Origin: Longimicrobiales bacterium
GTDB taxonomy: Bacteria > Gemmatimonadota > Gemmatimonadetes > Longimicrobiales > Gaopeijiaceae
Reading direction: 5' to 3'
NCBI GenBank assembly: GCA_029245345.1
Contig: JAQWPM010000021.1
Span: forward strand, 496,001 to 560,000
Length of the DNA stretch: 64,000 nucleotides
Shown: positions 34,461 through 42,994 of the stretch, in pieces
Position numbering within the stretch: position 1 is the first letter of the stretch
Layout: each line of letters starts with the position of its first letter
Program-made: the position numbers and the translations under genes
Notes under the pieces: generated by a model
The model's input: the letters and a program-made list of their open reading frames with translations, nothing else
The model's database searches: none
Told to the model about the DNA's origin: nothing

Positions 34461-34856
34461 ATGGAAATGCTTTGGGAACAGATGGGGTTCATCCGCTGGC
34501 CGATTTCGTTCGCGGCGCTGATGATCGCAGCATTAAGCCTTTATTCGACCGCCCAAGTGTACAAGCCCGGTGCGTGGGCGAATCTGAAGACGAAGGTGTT
34601 CATTGACGGCGTACTGTTTTGGGGCGGCTTCGCAGTGGTCGCCGGCCTGCTCGGCTCGGTCCTCGGGGTCATCATTTCCTTCCAATCCATCGAACAGGCT
34701 GGCGCGGTGTCGCCTACAATCATGGCAGGCGGCATCAAGGTGGCAACGCTGAGCAGCGCAGCGGGTCTCCTCATTTTGGCCGTCGCGTCCCTGATCTGGT
34801 TCACGCTTCAGTTCCGCTGGCGCATGCTGCAGGCGAAGGAAGCGCAGGAGAACTAG
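34461..34856 (+). CDS. MotA/TolQ/ExbB-like proton-channel domain protein
   Basis: 131 residues from 34461, with GGAG 9 nt upstream (an ATG at 34446 lies inside the previous gene and has no ribosome-binding site). Three membrane segments. The segment GLLGSVLGVIISFQSIEQAG, then SPTIMAGGIKVATLSSAAGLLILAVASLIWF, resembles the MotA/TolQ/ExbB core (GLLGTVxGxxxxFxxI...ISxALxTTAxGLxVAI). No ExbD/TolR partner follows. It begins one base after the previous stop and ends in a terminator, closing a three-gene padR operon. Confidence 0.75.
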   Translation: MEMLWEQMGFIRWPISFAALMIAALSLYSTAQVYKPGAWANLKTKVFIDGVLFWGGFAVVAGLLGSVLGVIISFQSIEQAGAVSPTIMAGGIKVATLSSAAGLLILAVASLIWFTLQFRWRMLQAKEAQEN

Positions 34857-34880
34857 CGTCGGAAGAAACACCAGACGCAG

Positions 34881-34917
34881 AACGCCCCGCGAGCTATTCG
34901 GCCCGCGGGGCGTTTCC
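34881..34917 (+). terminator. Rho-independent terminator after ExbB-like gene
   Basis: A perfect 11-bp stem (34881-34891 with 34904-34914) with a 12-nt loop ends in a short T-run. It lies 24 bases after the ExbB-like stop and faces the convergent sulfatase gene. Confidence 0.82.
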
Positions 34918-34947
34918 GTTTGGATCGGGGGCGCTGAAGTCCCCCCG

Positions 34948-36447
34948 CTAGTTCCCCAATCCAAGAGCTCCGAGGACGTGCTCGCCGAGTTCAGCTCGCA
35001 ACTCAGTCCGGACTTCTGCCAGGGCAGGATCGCCTACTCGGTTCTCGACCTCATACGGATCTGACTCTAGGTCGTAAAGCTCATCCAAGTCCGGATGTCG
35101 GACCCAGTGGATGTACTTGTACCGGTCCGTGCGGATGGCGCGGTAGTCCATGTCCATGAGATGCGGGAACGGGTTTTCGTACGTGTAGAACTCCACAAAG
35201 ATCGACTCACGCCACCCCTCTGTGTCTCCGAACATCACCGGCACGAGTGACCGACCTTGGATGTGGTCCCCAATGGGGGCCCCGGCCAAATCGAGGATCG
35301 TCGGCGCCAAGTCGATCGTGCTCGAGAGGGCCTCTGGCGTCGAGCCAGCGGACGCGGCGGCCGGGTATCGGACGATGAACGGGTTACGGATCCCTTCTTC
35401 ATACGGGAGACGCCGTTCCGTGGTGAGGCCGTGTTCGTCGTAGAAAAAGCCGTTCTCGCTCGTAAAGATCACAACGGTGTTGTCGAGGATGCCCTCTTCC
35501 TCCAGCACATCCAGTACGCGACCTACCCCCTCATCCACGGCGAGCATCATCTCGGCCCGGTCGCGGATCGCCGTTTCGCCGATCTCCGGCGATGGAATCG
35601 ACGCGAAGTCGGCCTGTCGACTGCCCGTCGCGCGCCACGCAAGCGCACCCTGTATGGCGGGCTTGTCGTCCAGGTCCGCAAGCGTCTCGATCGTGTTGGG
35701 GCGCCTGGGGAACACCTCATCCGCATAACGACCTTGGTGGCGTGGGGCAGCTACATACCCCATCGGGGCACCCGGCGGCACTGACCCATCATCGAGCTGC
35801 TCCACATCCGGATGGATCGCCTTGTGGGCCATGTAGATCATAAAAGGCCCATCACGCTCCTGACGGATGAAGTCGATCGCGCGGTCGTTCAGGATGTCGG
35901 TTGTATACCCTTCCACGAGATGAACACGTCCGTCCTCATACAGCTCGGGGTCAATGGACCGCCCCTGCCCTGGCTGCCCAACCCAGTAGTCCCATCCGTC
36001 GCGTGGCGTGGGGTCGTTCCCCATGTGCCACTTCCCGAGGAAAGCCGTCTCGTAACCCACGGTTTGCAGGGCCTGCGGAAACGTCTGCAACCCGAAGCTG
36101 GTCCGCACTCGAGCCACATTGTCTACGATGCCGTGCTGGGACGGGTATTGGCCCGTGAGCAGCGAGGCCCGGTTCGGCGAACACAACGGCACGGCATGAA
36201 AGGAATTCATGAACATCGCGCCCTCCGCAGCCAACCGATCGATGTTCGGGGTCTCCAAGTAGGGATGCCCCGCGGCTCCGAACTCGTCGAAGCGTAGGTC
36301 GTCTACGACCACCACCACGAAGTTCGGGTTGTCCGGAAGATCCCGTGCCTGTGCGTTCGTCGAAGCCGCGTCATCCGTGGCTTGTGGAGCGCATGCCGTG
36401 ACGATCAGCGTGAGAACGCCGAACGCCGTTCGTGTCGATTTGTTCAT
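34948..36447 (-). CDS. Arylsulfatase-like lipoprotein
   Basis: 499 residues from 36447 (MNKSTRTAFGVLTLIVTAC; lipobox VTAC). Sulfatase family S1: NFVVVVVDDLRFDEFG supplies two metal-binding Asp. The formylglycine motif is CSPNRASLLTG with Cys89, so an FGE or anaerobic maturase is needed for activity. GKWHMG and IFTSENGFFYDEHG add further ligands and active-site residues. The C-terminus (RYKYIHWVRHPDLDELYDLESDP) is typical. The substrate, a sulfated sugar or phenol, cannot be read. The ORF extension up to 36567 overlaps the ArsC-like gene and is rejected. Confidence 0.9.
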   Translation of the reverse strand: MNKSTRTAFGVLTLIVTACAPQATDDAASTNAQARDLPDNPNFVVVVVDDLRFDEFGAAGHPYLETPNIDRLAAEGAMFMNSFHAVPLCSPNRASLLTGQYPSQHGIVDNVARVRTSFGLQTFPQALQTVGYETAFLGKWHMGNDPTPRDGWDYWVGQPGQGRSIDPELYEDGRVHLVEGYTTDILNDRAIDFIRQERDGPFMIYMAHKAIHPDVEQLDDGSVPPGAPMGYVAAPRHQGRYADEVFPRRPNTIETLADLDDKPAIQGALAWRATGSRQADFASIPSPEIGETAIRDRAEMMLAVDEGVGRVLDVLEEEGILDNTVVIFTSENGFFYDEHGLTTERRLPYEEGIRNPFIVRYPAAASAGSTPEALSSTIDLAPTILDLAGAPIGDHIQGRSLVPVMFGDTEGWRESIFVEFYTYENPFPHLMDMDYRAIRTDRYKYIHWVRHPDLDELYDLESDPYEVENRVGDPALAEVRTELRAELGEHVLGALGLGN

Positions 36448-36508
36448 GGCGCCCATTGTACGAAAGAGGCCCGGGCATCGCGACCATGATGACGAGGCCT
36501 TGAGTGCC

Positions 36509-36853
36509 CTAGCCGAGCCACTCCTTCCAGGCAGCCTCGTCCAGGCCAACGGATAGATTCTTACCACAGCGCACCAACGGGACCTTCAAAATCAACGGCT
36601 CGTCCAGCGCGATCTCGAGCCACCGCTCGTTCCCGTAGTATGCGGTCTGAAAGCCGAGCGCATGGAAGCGCTTCGCGTCCCGATCAATGAGCTTCTCTTC
36701 CCCGAACTTCTGGAAAAAACGGGTAAGCTCACCCTTGGACGGGCTACGCTGCTTGAAGTCCATGAAATGGACCTTAATGCGGCGCTCTTTGAAAAAGCGC
36801 TCAGCTTTCCGGACGTCTTTGTGGTTTTTGACGCCAAAGATTTGGACTTCCAT
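36509..36853 (-). CDS. ArsC/Spx/MgsR-family protein lacking the N-terminal catalytic Cys
   Basis: 114 residues, thioredoxin-like ArsC/Spx fold: MEVQIFGVKNHKDVRKAERFFKER, then DRDAKRFHALGF and PLILKVPLVRCGKNLSVGL. The Cys in the GxKNCxTxRKA loop is His here (VKNHKDVRKA), so classical arsenate reduction is unlikely. The conserved Arg/Pro segment near the C-terminus is kept and contains the only Cys. A related Cys-less subfamily is, from memory, common in high-GC bacteria with unknown role. No arsenic genes nearby. Confidence 0.8.
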   Translation of the reverse strand: MEVQIFGVKNHKDVRKAERFFKERRIKVHFMDFKQRSPSKGELTRFFQKFGEEKLIDRDAKRFHALGFQTAYYGNERWLEIALDEPLILKVPLVRCGKNLSVGLDEAAWKEWLG

Positions 36854-36993
36854 GCGGGCAAAATAGCTATTCCGACCGCAGTGAATCTACGCCCCGATCA
36901 CTATGAGCCCCTGCCGCAGCATCATTCGAAGCGCCTGTGGCGCACCCGAACAGCGCGGTGCGAACCTCAGGAGGAGTGCGATCAGTCCGCGTG

Positions 36994-37326
36994 TCACGCG
37001 GCCCCACCCGGGATGAGCTTCTTGTCCCGGGCTACGGCCACCAGAGCCGCGAGGCGGACTGACTCCTGTTCTGCACGGGAGCGCCCCCACCCGGTCAGCC
37101 GGTAGTACCGGCGGCGAGCGTCGTCTTCGCCAGAGGGCCGCTCGGGCGACTCAGCAATGAGATCGTCCCCTGCTATACGCTGCAGCGCGAGGTACAGAGC
37201 ACCCGTGCTCGGGGCTGCGCCGGCTCCAGAATGCTCCTCGATATCCTTGATGATTCCGTACCCGTGCCGATCTCCGTCAGCGAGCGCCAACAAGATCTGG
37301 TAGGTCAGCGGCGTCATGCCCGCCAT
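36994..37326 (-). CDS. PadR-family transcriptional regulator
   Basis: 110 residues, GGAGG 4 nt upstream. PadR winged helix: LTYQILLALADGDRHGYGIIKDIEEHSG, TGALYLALQRIAGDDLIAE, RRRYYRLTGWGRSRAEQE. It differs clearly from the PadR at 33330. Divergent from the DUF72 gene, with a 94-bp AT-rich gap holding a perfect ATGTATA/TATACAT palindrome, so it probably controls itself and perhaps the DUF72 gene. No permease follows. Confidence 0.92.
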   Translation of the reverse strand: MAGMTPLTYQILLALADGDRHGYGIIKDIEEHSGAGAAPSTGALYLALQRIAGDDLIAESPERPSGEDDARRRYYRLTGWGRSRAEQESVRLAALVAVARDKKLIPGGAA

Positions 37327-37352
37327 GGCCCCTCCATGTATCTAATCCGTAT

Positions 37353-37373
37353 ATGTATATTTCATTTATACAT
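37353..37373. promoter_or_regulatory. PadR operator candidate: ATGTATA-N7-TATACAT palindrome
   Basis: Perfect 7-bp inverted repeat (37353-37359, 37367-37373) with a 7-nt spacer, in an AT-rich intergenic region between the divergent PadR and DUF72 genes. The ATGT...ACAT ends match the pattern known for several PadR-type operators. Confidence 0.7.
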
Positions 37374-37420
37374 TTATGAAATGACTATGCGGGGTCAATG
37401 GTTGCAAGGAGATTGTCACC

Positions 37421-38413
37421 ATGGATCTCCAACTGGGACTCTTCGGCGACGAGCCAGCGACGCAGCCCATGACGCCGGTAGCCGCTGCAGAGGCGTCGCC
37501 ACACACCTTGGCAGTGGCTGAGAAGCTGCCTGCTTCGCTCCGGCTTGGGACGTCGTCTTGGAGCTTTCCAGGCTGGGATGGCATTGTGTATGATCGGCGG
37601 GTCTCACAGAGGGTCCTCGCCCAGCACGGGCTCTCTGCATACGCAAAACACCCGTTGCTACGCACCGTCGGCATGGACCGGACGTATTATCAATCGATTG
37701 GAGTCGAGGATTTTCGCGGCTACGCGGACGCGGTCCCGGACGACTTTCGCTTTCTGGTGAAGGCCGACCGACTCATCACGTCCCCCATGAAGCCGGATGG
37801 GTCGTCGGTGCGCGGGGCCAACCCGCTCTTCTTGGACCCGACCTATGCGGCCAACGAAGTCGTCGGGCCGATGATCGACGGGCTGGGCTCGAAAGCAGGG
37901 CCCCTGCTCTTCCAGTTTTCCCCCATCCCACCGAACCTGGTCGGGGGGCGCGGAAACTTCGTCGACCGGCTCTTCACATTCCTAGATGCGCTGCCCAAGG
38001 GCCCGCTGTACGCGGTCGAACTCCGGACCGCCGCCTTCCTTACCGAAGCCTACGCGGACGCGCTCCTATCTGCGGGCGTGGCTCATTGCTACACAGTGCA
38101 TCCGGCTATGGCATCTCTGGAACGCCAGCTCCAACTCGTCCAGGCATATCAGCAGCCCGCGCTCGTCATGCGCTGGATGCTGCATGCGGGCCTGCGTTAC
38201 GAAGTGGCCAAGGAAAAGTATGAGCCGTTCGACCGCATCGTGGACGAGGACAGTGACTCTCGCGAACGCATCGCGATCGCTTCACTGGATGCTCTGATCG
38301 CGGAGAAGGGGGTCTTCGTGATCGCGAACAACAAGGCGGAGGGCTCGGCACCTCTATCGATCTCCCGACTCGCCGAACGAATCGCCGACTGGGAAGCGCC
38401 TGAGCCCGCCTGA
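37421..38413 (+). CDS. DUF72 (YecE-like) protein
   Basis: 330 residues, AAGGAG 9 nt upstream. DUF72 TIM-barrel signs: LRLGTSSWSFPGWDGIVYD, HPLLRTVGMDRTYYQ, DFRFLVKADRLIT, GPLLFQFSP, YAVELRTAAFL and VIANNKAEGSAPLS. Members are cytosolic and of unknown activity; structures suggest a nuclease- or isomerase-like barrel. The N-terminal ~35 residues (LQLGLFGDEPATQP) are an extension common in this subfamily. Probably under the divergent PadR. Its stop is one base from the convergent M24 peptidase stop. Confidence 0.9.
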   Translation: MDLQLGLFGDEPATQPMTPVAAAEASPHTLAVAEKLPASLRLGTSSWSFPGWDGIVYDRRVSQRVLAQHGLSAYAKHPLLRTVGMDRTYYQSIGVEDFRGYADAVPDDFRFLVKADRLITSPMKPDGSSVRGANPLFLDPTYAANEVVGPMIDGLGSKAGPLLFQFSPIPPNLVGGRGNFVDRLFTFLDALPKGPLYAVELRTAAFLTEAYADALLSAGVAHCYTVHPAMASLERQLQLVQAYQQPALVMRWMLHAGLRYEVAKEKYEPFDRIVDEDSDSRERIAIASLDALIAEKGVFVIANNKAEGSAPLSISRLAERIADWEAPEPA

Positions 38414-38414
38414 G

Positions 38415-39722
38415 TCAGTTCCCGATCAGCCACAACTCCATCTGCGGCCCGACCAGATACTCCACGACGCCCTCATCCGTCACGCGTGCGTCCTCTTCCC
38501 GTGACATCGTGACGGTCTGGCCGCCCCACTCCGGGATCGAGCCACTCACGTTGTATTCGATGGACCAGAACTCGGTCAGTCGCACGGGCTCTTGGGGGTG
38601 CCGACCGTAACGCTCCGGCCAGTCGAAGCTCCCCCACGCGCCGACCCCATGCACCCAGTTGCCCTGGACGTGCGGATAGACGCGGCTGGTGATGCCCTCG
38701 AGCTGCCCGAGGTCCTGCGCTCGGGGAACGATATCGCGCCCCAAGACACCCGGGACGATCGTCTGGGTGATGATCTCTCCCTGGCGGACGGACTGGGCAA
38801 ACACGTGCCTTAATCCTTCCGGGGCATCCGTCTCACCCGGGCGTAGCACGTAAGCCATCTTCTGCTGGTCGGTCACGATGCCGCTCAACTTTACGCCGAA
38901 GTCGACGTGGAGCAGGTCACCCCCCTGGATGACAGGGTCATCATGATCGTCCAAAGCACCATCGAGCCCCTGGCGCTGCAAATCAAACGATCCTGGAAAG
39001 TTGAATTCCAGATCGCGCGACATCCACTCGTCCTTCACCCACCAGTAGACGTCCATCAGTGTCGTCTCACCTGGCGTGATCACCTCAGACGAGAACGCCG
39101 TGCGCAGGATGTCCCACGTTTCCTCAGCGGCCTCGATCGCGATCTCGGTCTCGGCTGCAGTGCGCGTGCTCACATAGTCGATGAACATCGGCTCTGAGCT
39201 GACGACCCGCGGACCGAACTGATCACCCAACACATTGAAGAGGTAGTCCGCGAGTTCAGCGGAAATGCCGTCCGCCATCGAGATCGAATAAGACTGATTG
39301 ATCGCGATAGCATCAGGGTTCCGCTCCATGACATAGCGGCGTAAGTGCGGTGCGAGCCCTTCTTCGCCGTAGCTCTGGATGTCGTCGTAAAAGAGCTCGA
39401 GATGGCCCGACAGATGTGTGCCAATAACCGTCGTCTCGAGGCGGGTCCCGTTGTCGTAGAACAGATAGGCGTTCCGGTGGCCATACCACCCGCTGATTCC
39501 GTACCCCCCGAACAGTGCCAGCGCCGGATCCACGTTGTTCTCCCGGCTCATGATGATCCACATGTCGACGCCGTGCTCGCGCATGGTCGGTAACAGATGG
39601 GTGCGCATCTTGTCCGCCTTCACGCGCCATTCACGGAGGTCACGATCACGAGAGTTACGCGTCTGTGCATCGAGAGGCGCGACGAGCAGTAGGGCGAGCA
39701 GGCACAGGACTAGACGACGCAT
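38415..39722 (-). CDS. Secreted M24-family aminopeptidase (Xaa-Pro aminopeptidase-like)
   Basis: 435 residues with a Sec signal (RRLVLCLLALLLVAPLDAQ). N-terminal creatinase-like domain (DMWIIMSRENNVDPALALF), then the pita-bread catalytic domain. The metal ligands appear as Asp in HVDFGVKLSG, Asp in VTDQQKMAY, His in WVHGVGAWG, Glu in SIEYNV and Glu in MSREEDA. It would remove N-terminal residues from Pro-containing peptides outside the cytoplasm. It lies 59 nt behind the PD40 gene and is probably the last gene of the operon from 46987. Confidence 0.9.
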   Translation of the reverse strand: MRRLVLCLLALLLVAPLDAQTRNSRDRDLREWRVKADKMRTHLLPTMREHGVDMWIIMSRENNVDPALALFGGYGISGWYGHRNAYLFYDNGTRLETTVIGTHLSGHLELFYDDIQSYGEEGLAPHLRRYVMERNPDAIAINQSYSISMADGISAELADYLFNVLGDQFGPRVVSSEPMFIDYVSTRTAAETEIAIEAAEETWDILRTAFSSEVITPGETTLMDVYWWVKDEWMSRDLEFNFPGSFDLQRQGLDGALDDHDDPVIQGGDLLHVDFGVKLSGIVTDQQKMAYVLRPGETDAPEGLRHVFAQSVRQGEIITQTIVPGVLGRDIVPRAQDLGQLEGITSRVYPHVQGNWVHGVGAWGSFDWPERYGRHPQEPVRLTEFWSIEYNVSGSIPEWGGQTVTMSREEDARVTDEGVVEYLVGPQMELWLIGN

Positions 39723-39781
39723 GGATTCCTCACAGTTGGGTGGTCCTACAAGATGGCGGGGTCCGGTCCGTGCGGCGAGAA

Positions 39782-40684
39782 CTACTCCCGCGTGATCGGG
39801 TGCTCAGCCCCAGTCACGAGATCTAGGGCAAACAGCGAAGAAGTCGGATATTGGCCTCGGACGAATGAGATCCACCGGCCGTCTTTCGAGGCTCGCGGTG
39901 CGGACCCGTTCGCGAGTAAGAAGCGCAGAGACCCCGTGCTCACACGCACCACCAAAACGGAGTCGTTCCGCTCCAAATAGATGTCGTCTCCATTGAAGCC
40001 CCAACTCGGGGACGCCCCACCCTTCACACGTCCCCAACCACCCCCAGGAGTCGCCACAAACACGTATTCGCCGTCGTCCATGGTCACCTGAACCGCAATG
40101 CGACCCCCTCCGGGCTCCCATTCTGGCTTCGAGTGGGCAATCCCCGGACCGCCCGACACCATCTCGACGTTGCCACCATCCGCGTCCATCAGGTGGAGGC
40201 GAGCCGCGCCGTCCGTCCGAGTGGATACGAACGCGATCCTGCGCCCGTCGGGTGAGTATGTCGGGTCGGCATCGTACGCTTCATCATTGGTGAGGCGGAC
40301 CAATCCCATACCGTCAGGCCGCATGCGATAGATCTCACTCTGTCCGTCCCGCATCGAAGCGAACGCTACCCAGTCTGCGTTCGGGGACCACGTGGCGCCG
40401 CCGTCGGGCCCGTCAGAAACACGCAGGCCCGATCCCGGCTCCTGAGCCGAGTCAGTCGTGTCAGGGCTGAGCACACCATAGAGCCGCGATCTGCCACCCT
40501 GCTCCCACGTCACCATGAGGCGATGGCCCCGAGGTGACCACACGCCCTCGTGAATGAAGTCGGCGACAACTTCATCTTGAGCTTCCGCCTCGTCCGCGGG
40601 AGGAGCTTCAGCCTGCCCGCCACATGCGGCGACTGCGGCCAACGTGCAAATCCAAGCACCGTGCTTCGCTGCAGCTCTCATCAA
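39782..40684 (-). CDS. PD40/TolB-like beta-propeller lipoprotein
   Basis: 300 residues; signal KHGAWICTLAAVAAC with lipobox VAAC. PD40 blades: GVWSPRGHRLMVTWE, GATWSPNADWVAFASMRDG, SEIYRMRPDGMGLVRLTND, DPTYSPDGRRIAFVSTR, LHLMDADGGNVEMVSGG, PEWEPGGGRIAVQVT. It overlaps the dipeptidase gene by 4 nt (ATGA). No catalytic motif; probably a binding or scaffold protein in the periplasm. Confidence 0.85.
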   Translation of the reverse strand: MMRAAAKHGAWICTLAAVAACGGQAEAPPADEAEAQDEVVADFIHEGVWSPRGHRLMVTWEQGGRSRLYGVLSPDTTDSAQEPGSGLRVSDGPDGGATWSPNADWVAFASMRDGQSEIYRMRPDGMGLVRLTNDEAYDADPTYSPDGRRIAFVSTRTDGAARLHLMDADGGNVEMVSGGPGIAHSKPEWEPGGGRIAVQVTMDDGEYVFVATPGGGWGRVKGGASPSWGFNGDDIYLERNDSVLVVRVSTGSLRFLLANGSAPRASKDGRWISFVRGQYPTSSLFALDLVTGAEHPITRE

Positions 40685-41796
40685 CCGATGACCTCTTCAT
40701 ATATGCGGTACACGTTGCCACCCATGATCTTCTCGATGGCCTCAGCCGAGTACCCTCGCTGCACCAATCCGTCCCAGACCACAGTCATCCGTGTGGGCCC
40801 GTTGAGCTCGTCGATGTAGTAGGGCAATTCGCTGCTGCTCACCTGACTGCCTTCCTCCGCGCGGAGTTCGGCTTCGTATTCAGGCGTCATCTCGATCACT
40901 CGGTGATCTCTGTCACTACCGATCCCTACATGATCCGTGCCGCAGACCTGAACGGCATGATCGATGTGGTCGAAATAGGCGTGCAGATTGTCTTGCTTCT
41001 TCTCTGTCAGGAACGGCCGGAGCTGACACACCCCTACGACGCCACCGCGTTCTGCCATGGCTCTGAGATTCGCATCGGACATGTTCCGTTCGTGCGCGTG
41101 CACCGCATCACAGCCCGTATGGGAATTGATGACCGGCATGCGCGAATGCTCGATGGTGTCTGCCATCGTCTGTTCGTTTGCATGTGCTAGATCCACCAAC
41201 ACCCCGGTCCCATTCATTCGATCGATCATCTCTCGGCCGAATTCGGTCAGCCCGCCCTCGTCTCCCTCAGCGCGGCACCCAACTCCCGCCAGGTTCCGCT
41301 CGTTGTACGTCACCTGGCAGCTCGTCAGACCGAGTTTGTGGAACATCTGGACCCGATCGAGGTCGTCGTCGAACTGGGTCGCGTTCTGGAAGAGATAGAA
41401 GACCGCCATGCGCCCGGACCGACGTGCTTCGTCGATGTCCGCGACCTTGGTCGCCTTCACGAATAGGTCTGGATGTGCCGCGAGATACCGGTCGTATTCC
41501 ATCAGGCCGTCAACCGCAGTGTCGAGGGCCTCGGCACCGACAAACTTGGGATCACACAAGGTGACGGTGATCGAGTCGGTGCCACTCTGCAGCATCTGCC
41601 GGACGAGGGGCGGCTCGTAGATGGGACGGAGCTCACCCATTGCATCGATGATGAGAGCGCGGGGGTCTCGCAATGGCCCCGGTCGGTCTCCGTTCAGAGC
41701 TGCCGCTGGAATGTGCGCGCCGCTCGCGAGCCCTGGAAGGAGCCCGGGAAGCGCTGCTGCGGCCGCCGTGCCACGAATGAATGTGCGTCTATCCAT
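40681..41796 (-). CDS. Tat-exported M19-like (membrane) dipeptidase with altered metal site
   Basis: 371 residues. A twin-arginine signal (MDRRTFIRGTAAAAALPGLLP) means folded export. The renal-dipeptidase barrel is recognisable from LTYNERNLAGVGC, LVDLAHANEQTMADTI, VINSHTGCDAVHAHERN and HVGIGSDRDH. The usual first metal pair HxD (DGHNDxP) is replaced by DAMGE at 51-55, so one ligand set is changed; the later His and Asp ligands remain. It may still hydrolyse dipeptides with one metal or have another substrate. Fifth gene of the operon. Confidence 0.83.
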   Translation of the reverse strand: MDRRTFIRGTAAAAALPGLLPGLASGAHIPAAALNGDRPGPLRDPRALIIDAMGELRPIYEPPLVRQMLQSGTDSITVTLCDPKFVGAEALDTAVDGLMEYDRYLAAHPDLFVKATKVADIDEARRSGRMAVFYLFQNATQFDDDLDRVQMFHKLGLTSCQVTYNERNLAGVGCRAEGDEGGLTEFGREMIDRMNGTGVLVDLAHANEQTMADTIEHSRMPVINSHTGCDAVHAHERNMSDANLRAMAERGGVVGVCQLRPFLTEKKQDNLHAYFDHIDHAVQVCGTDHVGIGSDRDHRVIEMTPEYEAELRAEEGSQVSSSELPYYIDELNGPTRMTVVWDGLVQRGYSAEAIEKIMGGNVYRIYEEVIG

Positions 41797-41827
41797 GGTT
41801 GATGCTCCTAAAAGACATTGGAGAGGA

Positions 41828-42994
41828 CTACCTCAGCACCGGCGCGAGCTCTTGAATCAAACTCTGAGCTGCCCGGGCTAGGTTCGTCTCGCCTTGGTTG
41901 TAGTTCCGCAGGAGTACGACTCCCACACCCGTCTCGGTGTCCACCGCCATATAGGCCGTGTACCCCGCCACGGAGCCTCCGTGGCTCACGATCTGCGACC
42001 CGCCTTCCGTCCTCTGGACTGAGAAGCCGAGGCCATATCCGCGGTCCGGATTCTCAGGTGTCTGCACGGAGATCATCTCAAGGCGGCTCTCTTCGGAGAG
42101 AATACGAAGCCCCGGCACCCCAGCTACCGCGCCAAGGAACCGTCCGAGATCGGCCACCGTCGAATACACTCCGCCGTTGGGCACTTTATAGCCCCGGCCG
42201 GAATGCTCCCGTGCCGGCATCGATCCGTCGATCGTTCCGTCTCGTCCGTTGGTATACCCGCTCGCGAGACGCGCTTCTAACTCGGTCCCCTCCACCACGA
42301 AGCTCGACCCAATCATTCCGAGGGGTGTGAAGACCTCCTCGCGGACCATCTCCATGAACGGACGCCCAGCTGCTCTCGACAGTGCCAGACCGAGCGTGCC
42401 GAAGCCGATGTTCGAGTACTGATAGCGCGCGCCCGGTACACTGTCGTATGCAGTCTCCGGCAGGGCGCTCAAGATCCTCTCCTCCCACGCTTCAAGGGGG
42501 CCAGAAACGGCCGCCGGAAGATTCCTGGGCTCGCGAATGATCCCCGCCGTGTGGCTCGCGAGGTGACGAAGCGTGACGGCATCCGCTCCCGGCCTGCGAT
42601 CTGTCAGCTGGCCAAACTCAGGCAGGTACCGTTCCACCGGCACGTCCAGATCCACCACGCCCTGATCCACGAGTCGCATCATCAGAACAGCCGTGACCGA
42701 TTTCGAGATCGACCCTGTCCGGGAGATCGCAGAGGGTTCCATCGTGGCGCGGGAAGCACGGTCCGCGAGACCGAAGCCCCTCGCCCAAACGAGATCGCCA
42801 TCGACGACCACACCCGCGGCGATCCCGCCGACCGCATCCGTGGATACTTGATCCGTGACGCTCTCGGCCCAGTTCGAGATCGCACGCTCCCAATCGGCCG
42901 ACCCGACCTGGGCGCTCGCCGGAGCGGCGAGGAACACGCCCAGGACCAGTATGGCCAACGCCGAGGTCACGATCCGACGCGCAAGACATCTCAT
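41828..42994 (-). CDS. Secreted beta-lactamase-family serine hydrolase (class C fold)
   Basis: 388 residues from 42994 (MRCLARRIVTSALAILVLGVFLAAPASAQ, a Sec signal). The SxxK nucleophile motif is SISK (Ser95, Lys98), the second motif YSN in YQYSNIGFG, and the third HGG in VSHGGSVAGY. This set is typical of serine beta-lactamase-like esterases and D-aminopeptidases, not necessarily resistance enzymes. In this operon a D-amino-acid amidase or peptidase role is plausible. The start overlaps the PLP-enzyme stop (ATGA). Confidence 0.9.
   Translation of the reverse strand: MRCLARRIVTSALAILVLGVFLAAPASAQVGSADWERAISNWAESVTDQVSTDAVGGIAAGVVVDGDLVWARGFGLADRASRATMEPSAISRTGSISKSVTAVLMMRLVDQGVVDLDVPVERYLPEFGQLTDRRPGADAVTLRHLASHTAGIIREPRNLPAAVSGPLEAWEERILSALPETAYDSVPGARYQYSNIGFGTLGLALSRAAGRPFMEMVREEVFTPLGMIGSSFVVEGTELEARLASGYTNGRDGTIDGSMPAREHSGRGYKVPNGGVYSTVADLGRFLGAVAGVPGLRILSEESRLEMISVQTPENPDRGYGLGFSVQRTEGGSQIVSHGGSVAGYTAYMAVDTETGVGVVLLRNYNQGETNLARAAQSLIQELAPVLR

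Noticed and set aside
36448-36567. Upstream extension of the sulfatase ORF
   Set aside because: It overlaps the ArsC-like gene on the same strand and precedes the lipobox signal.
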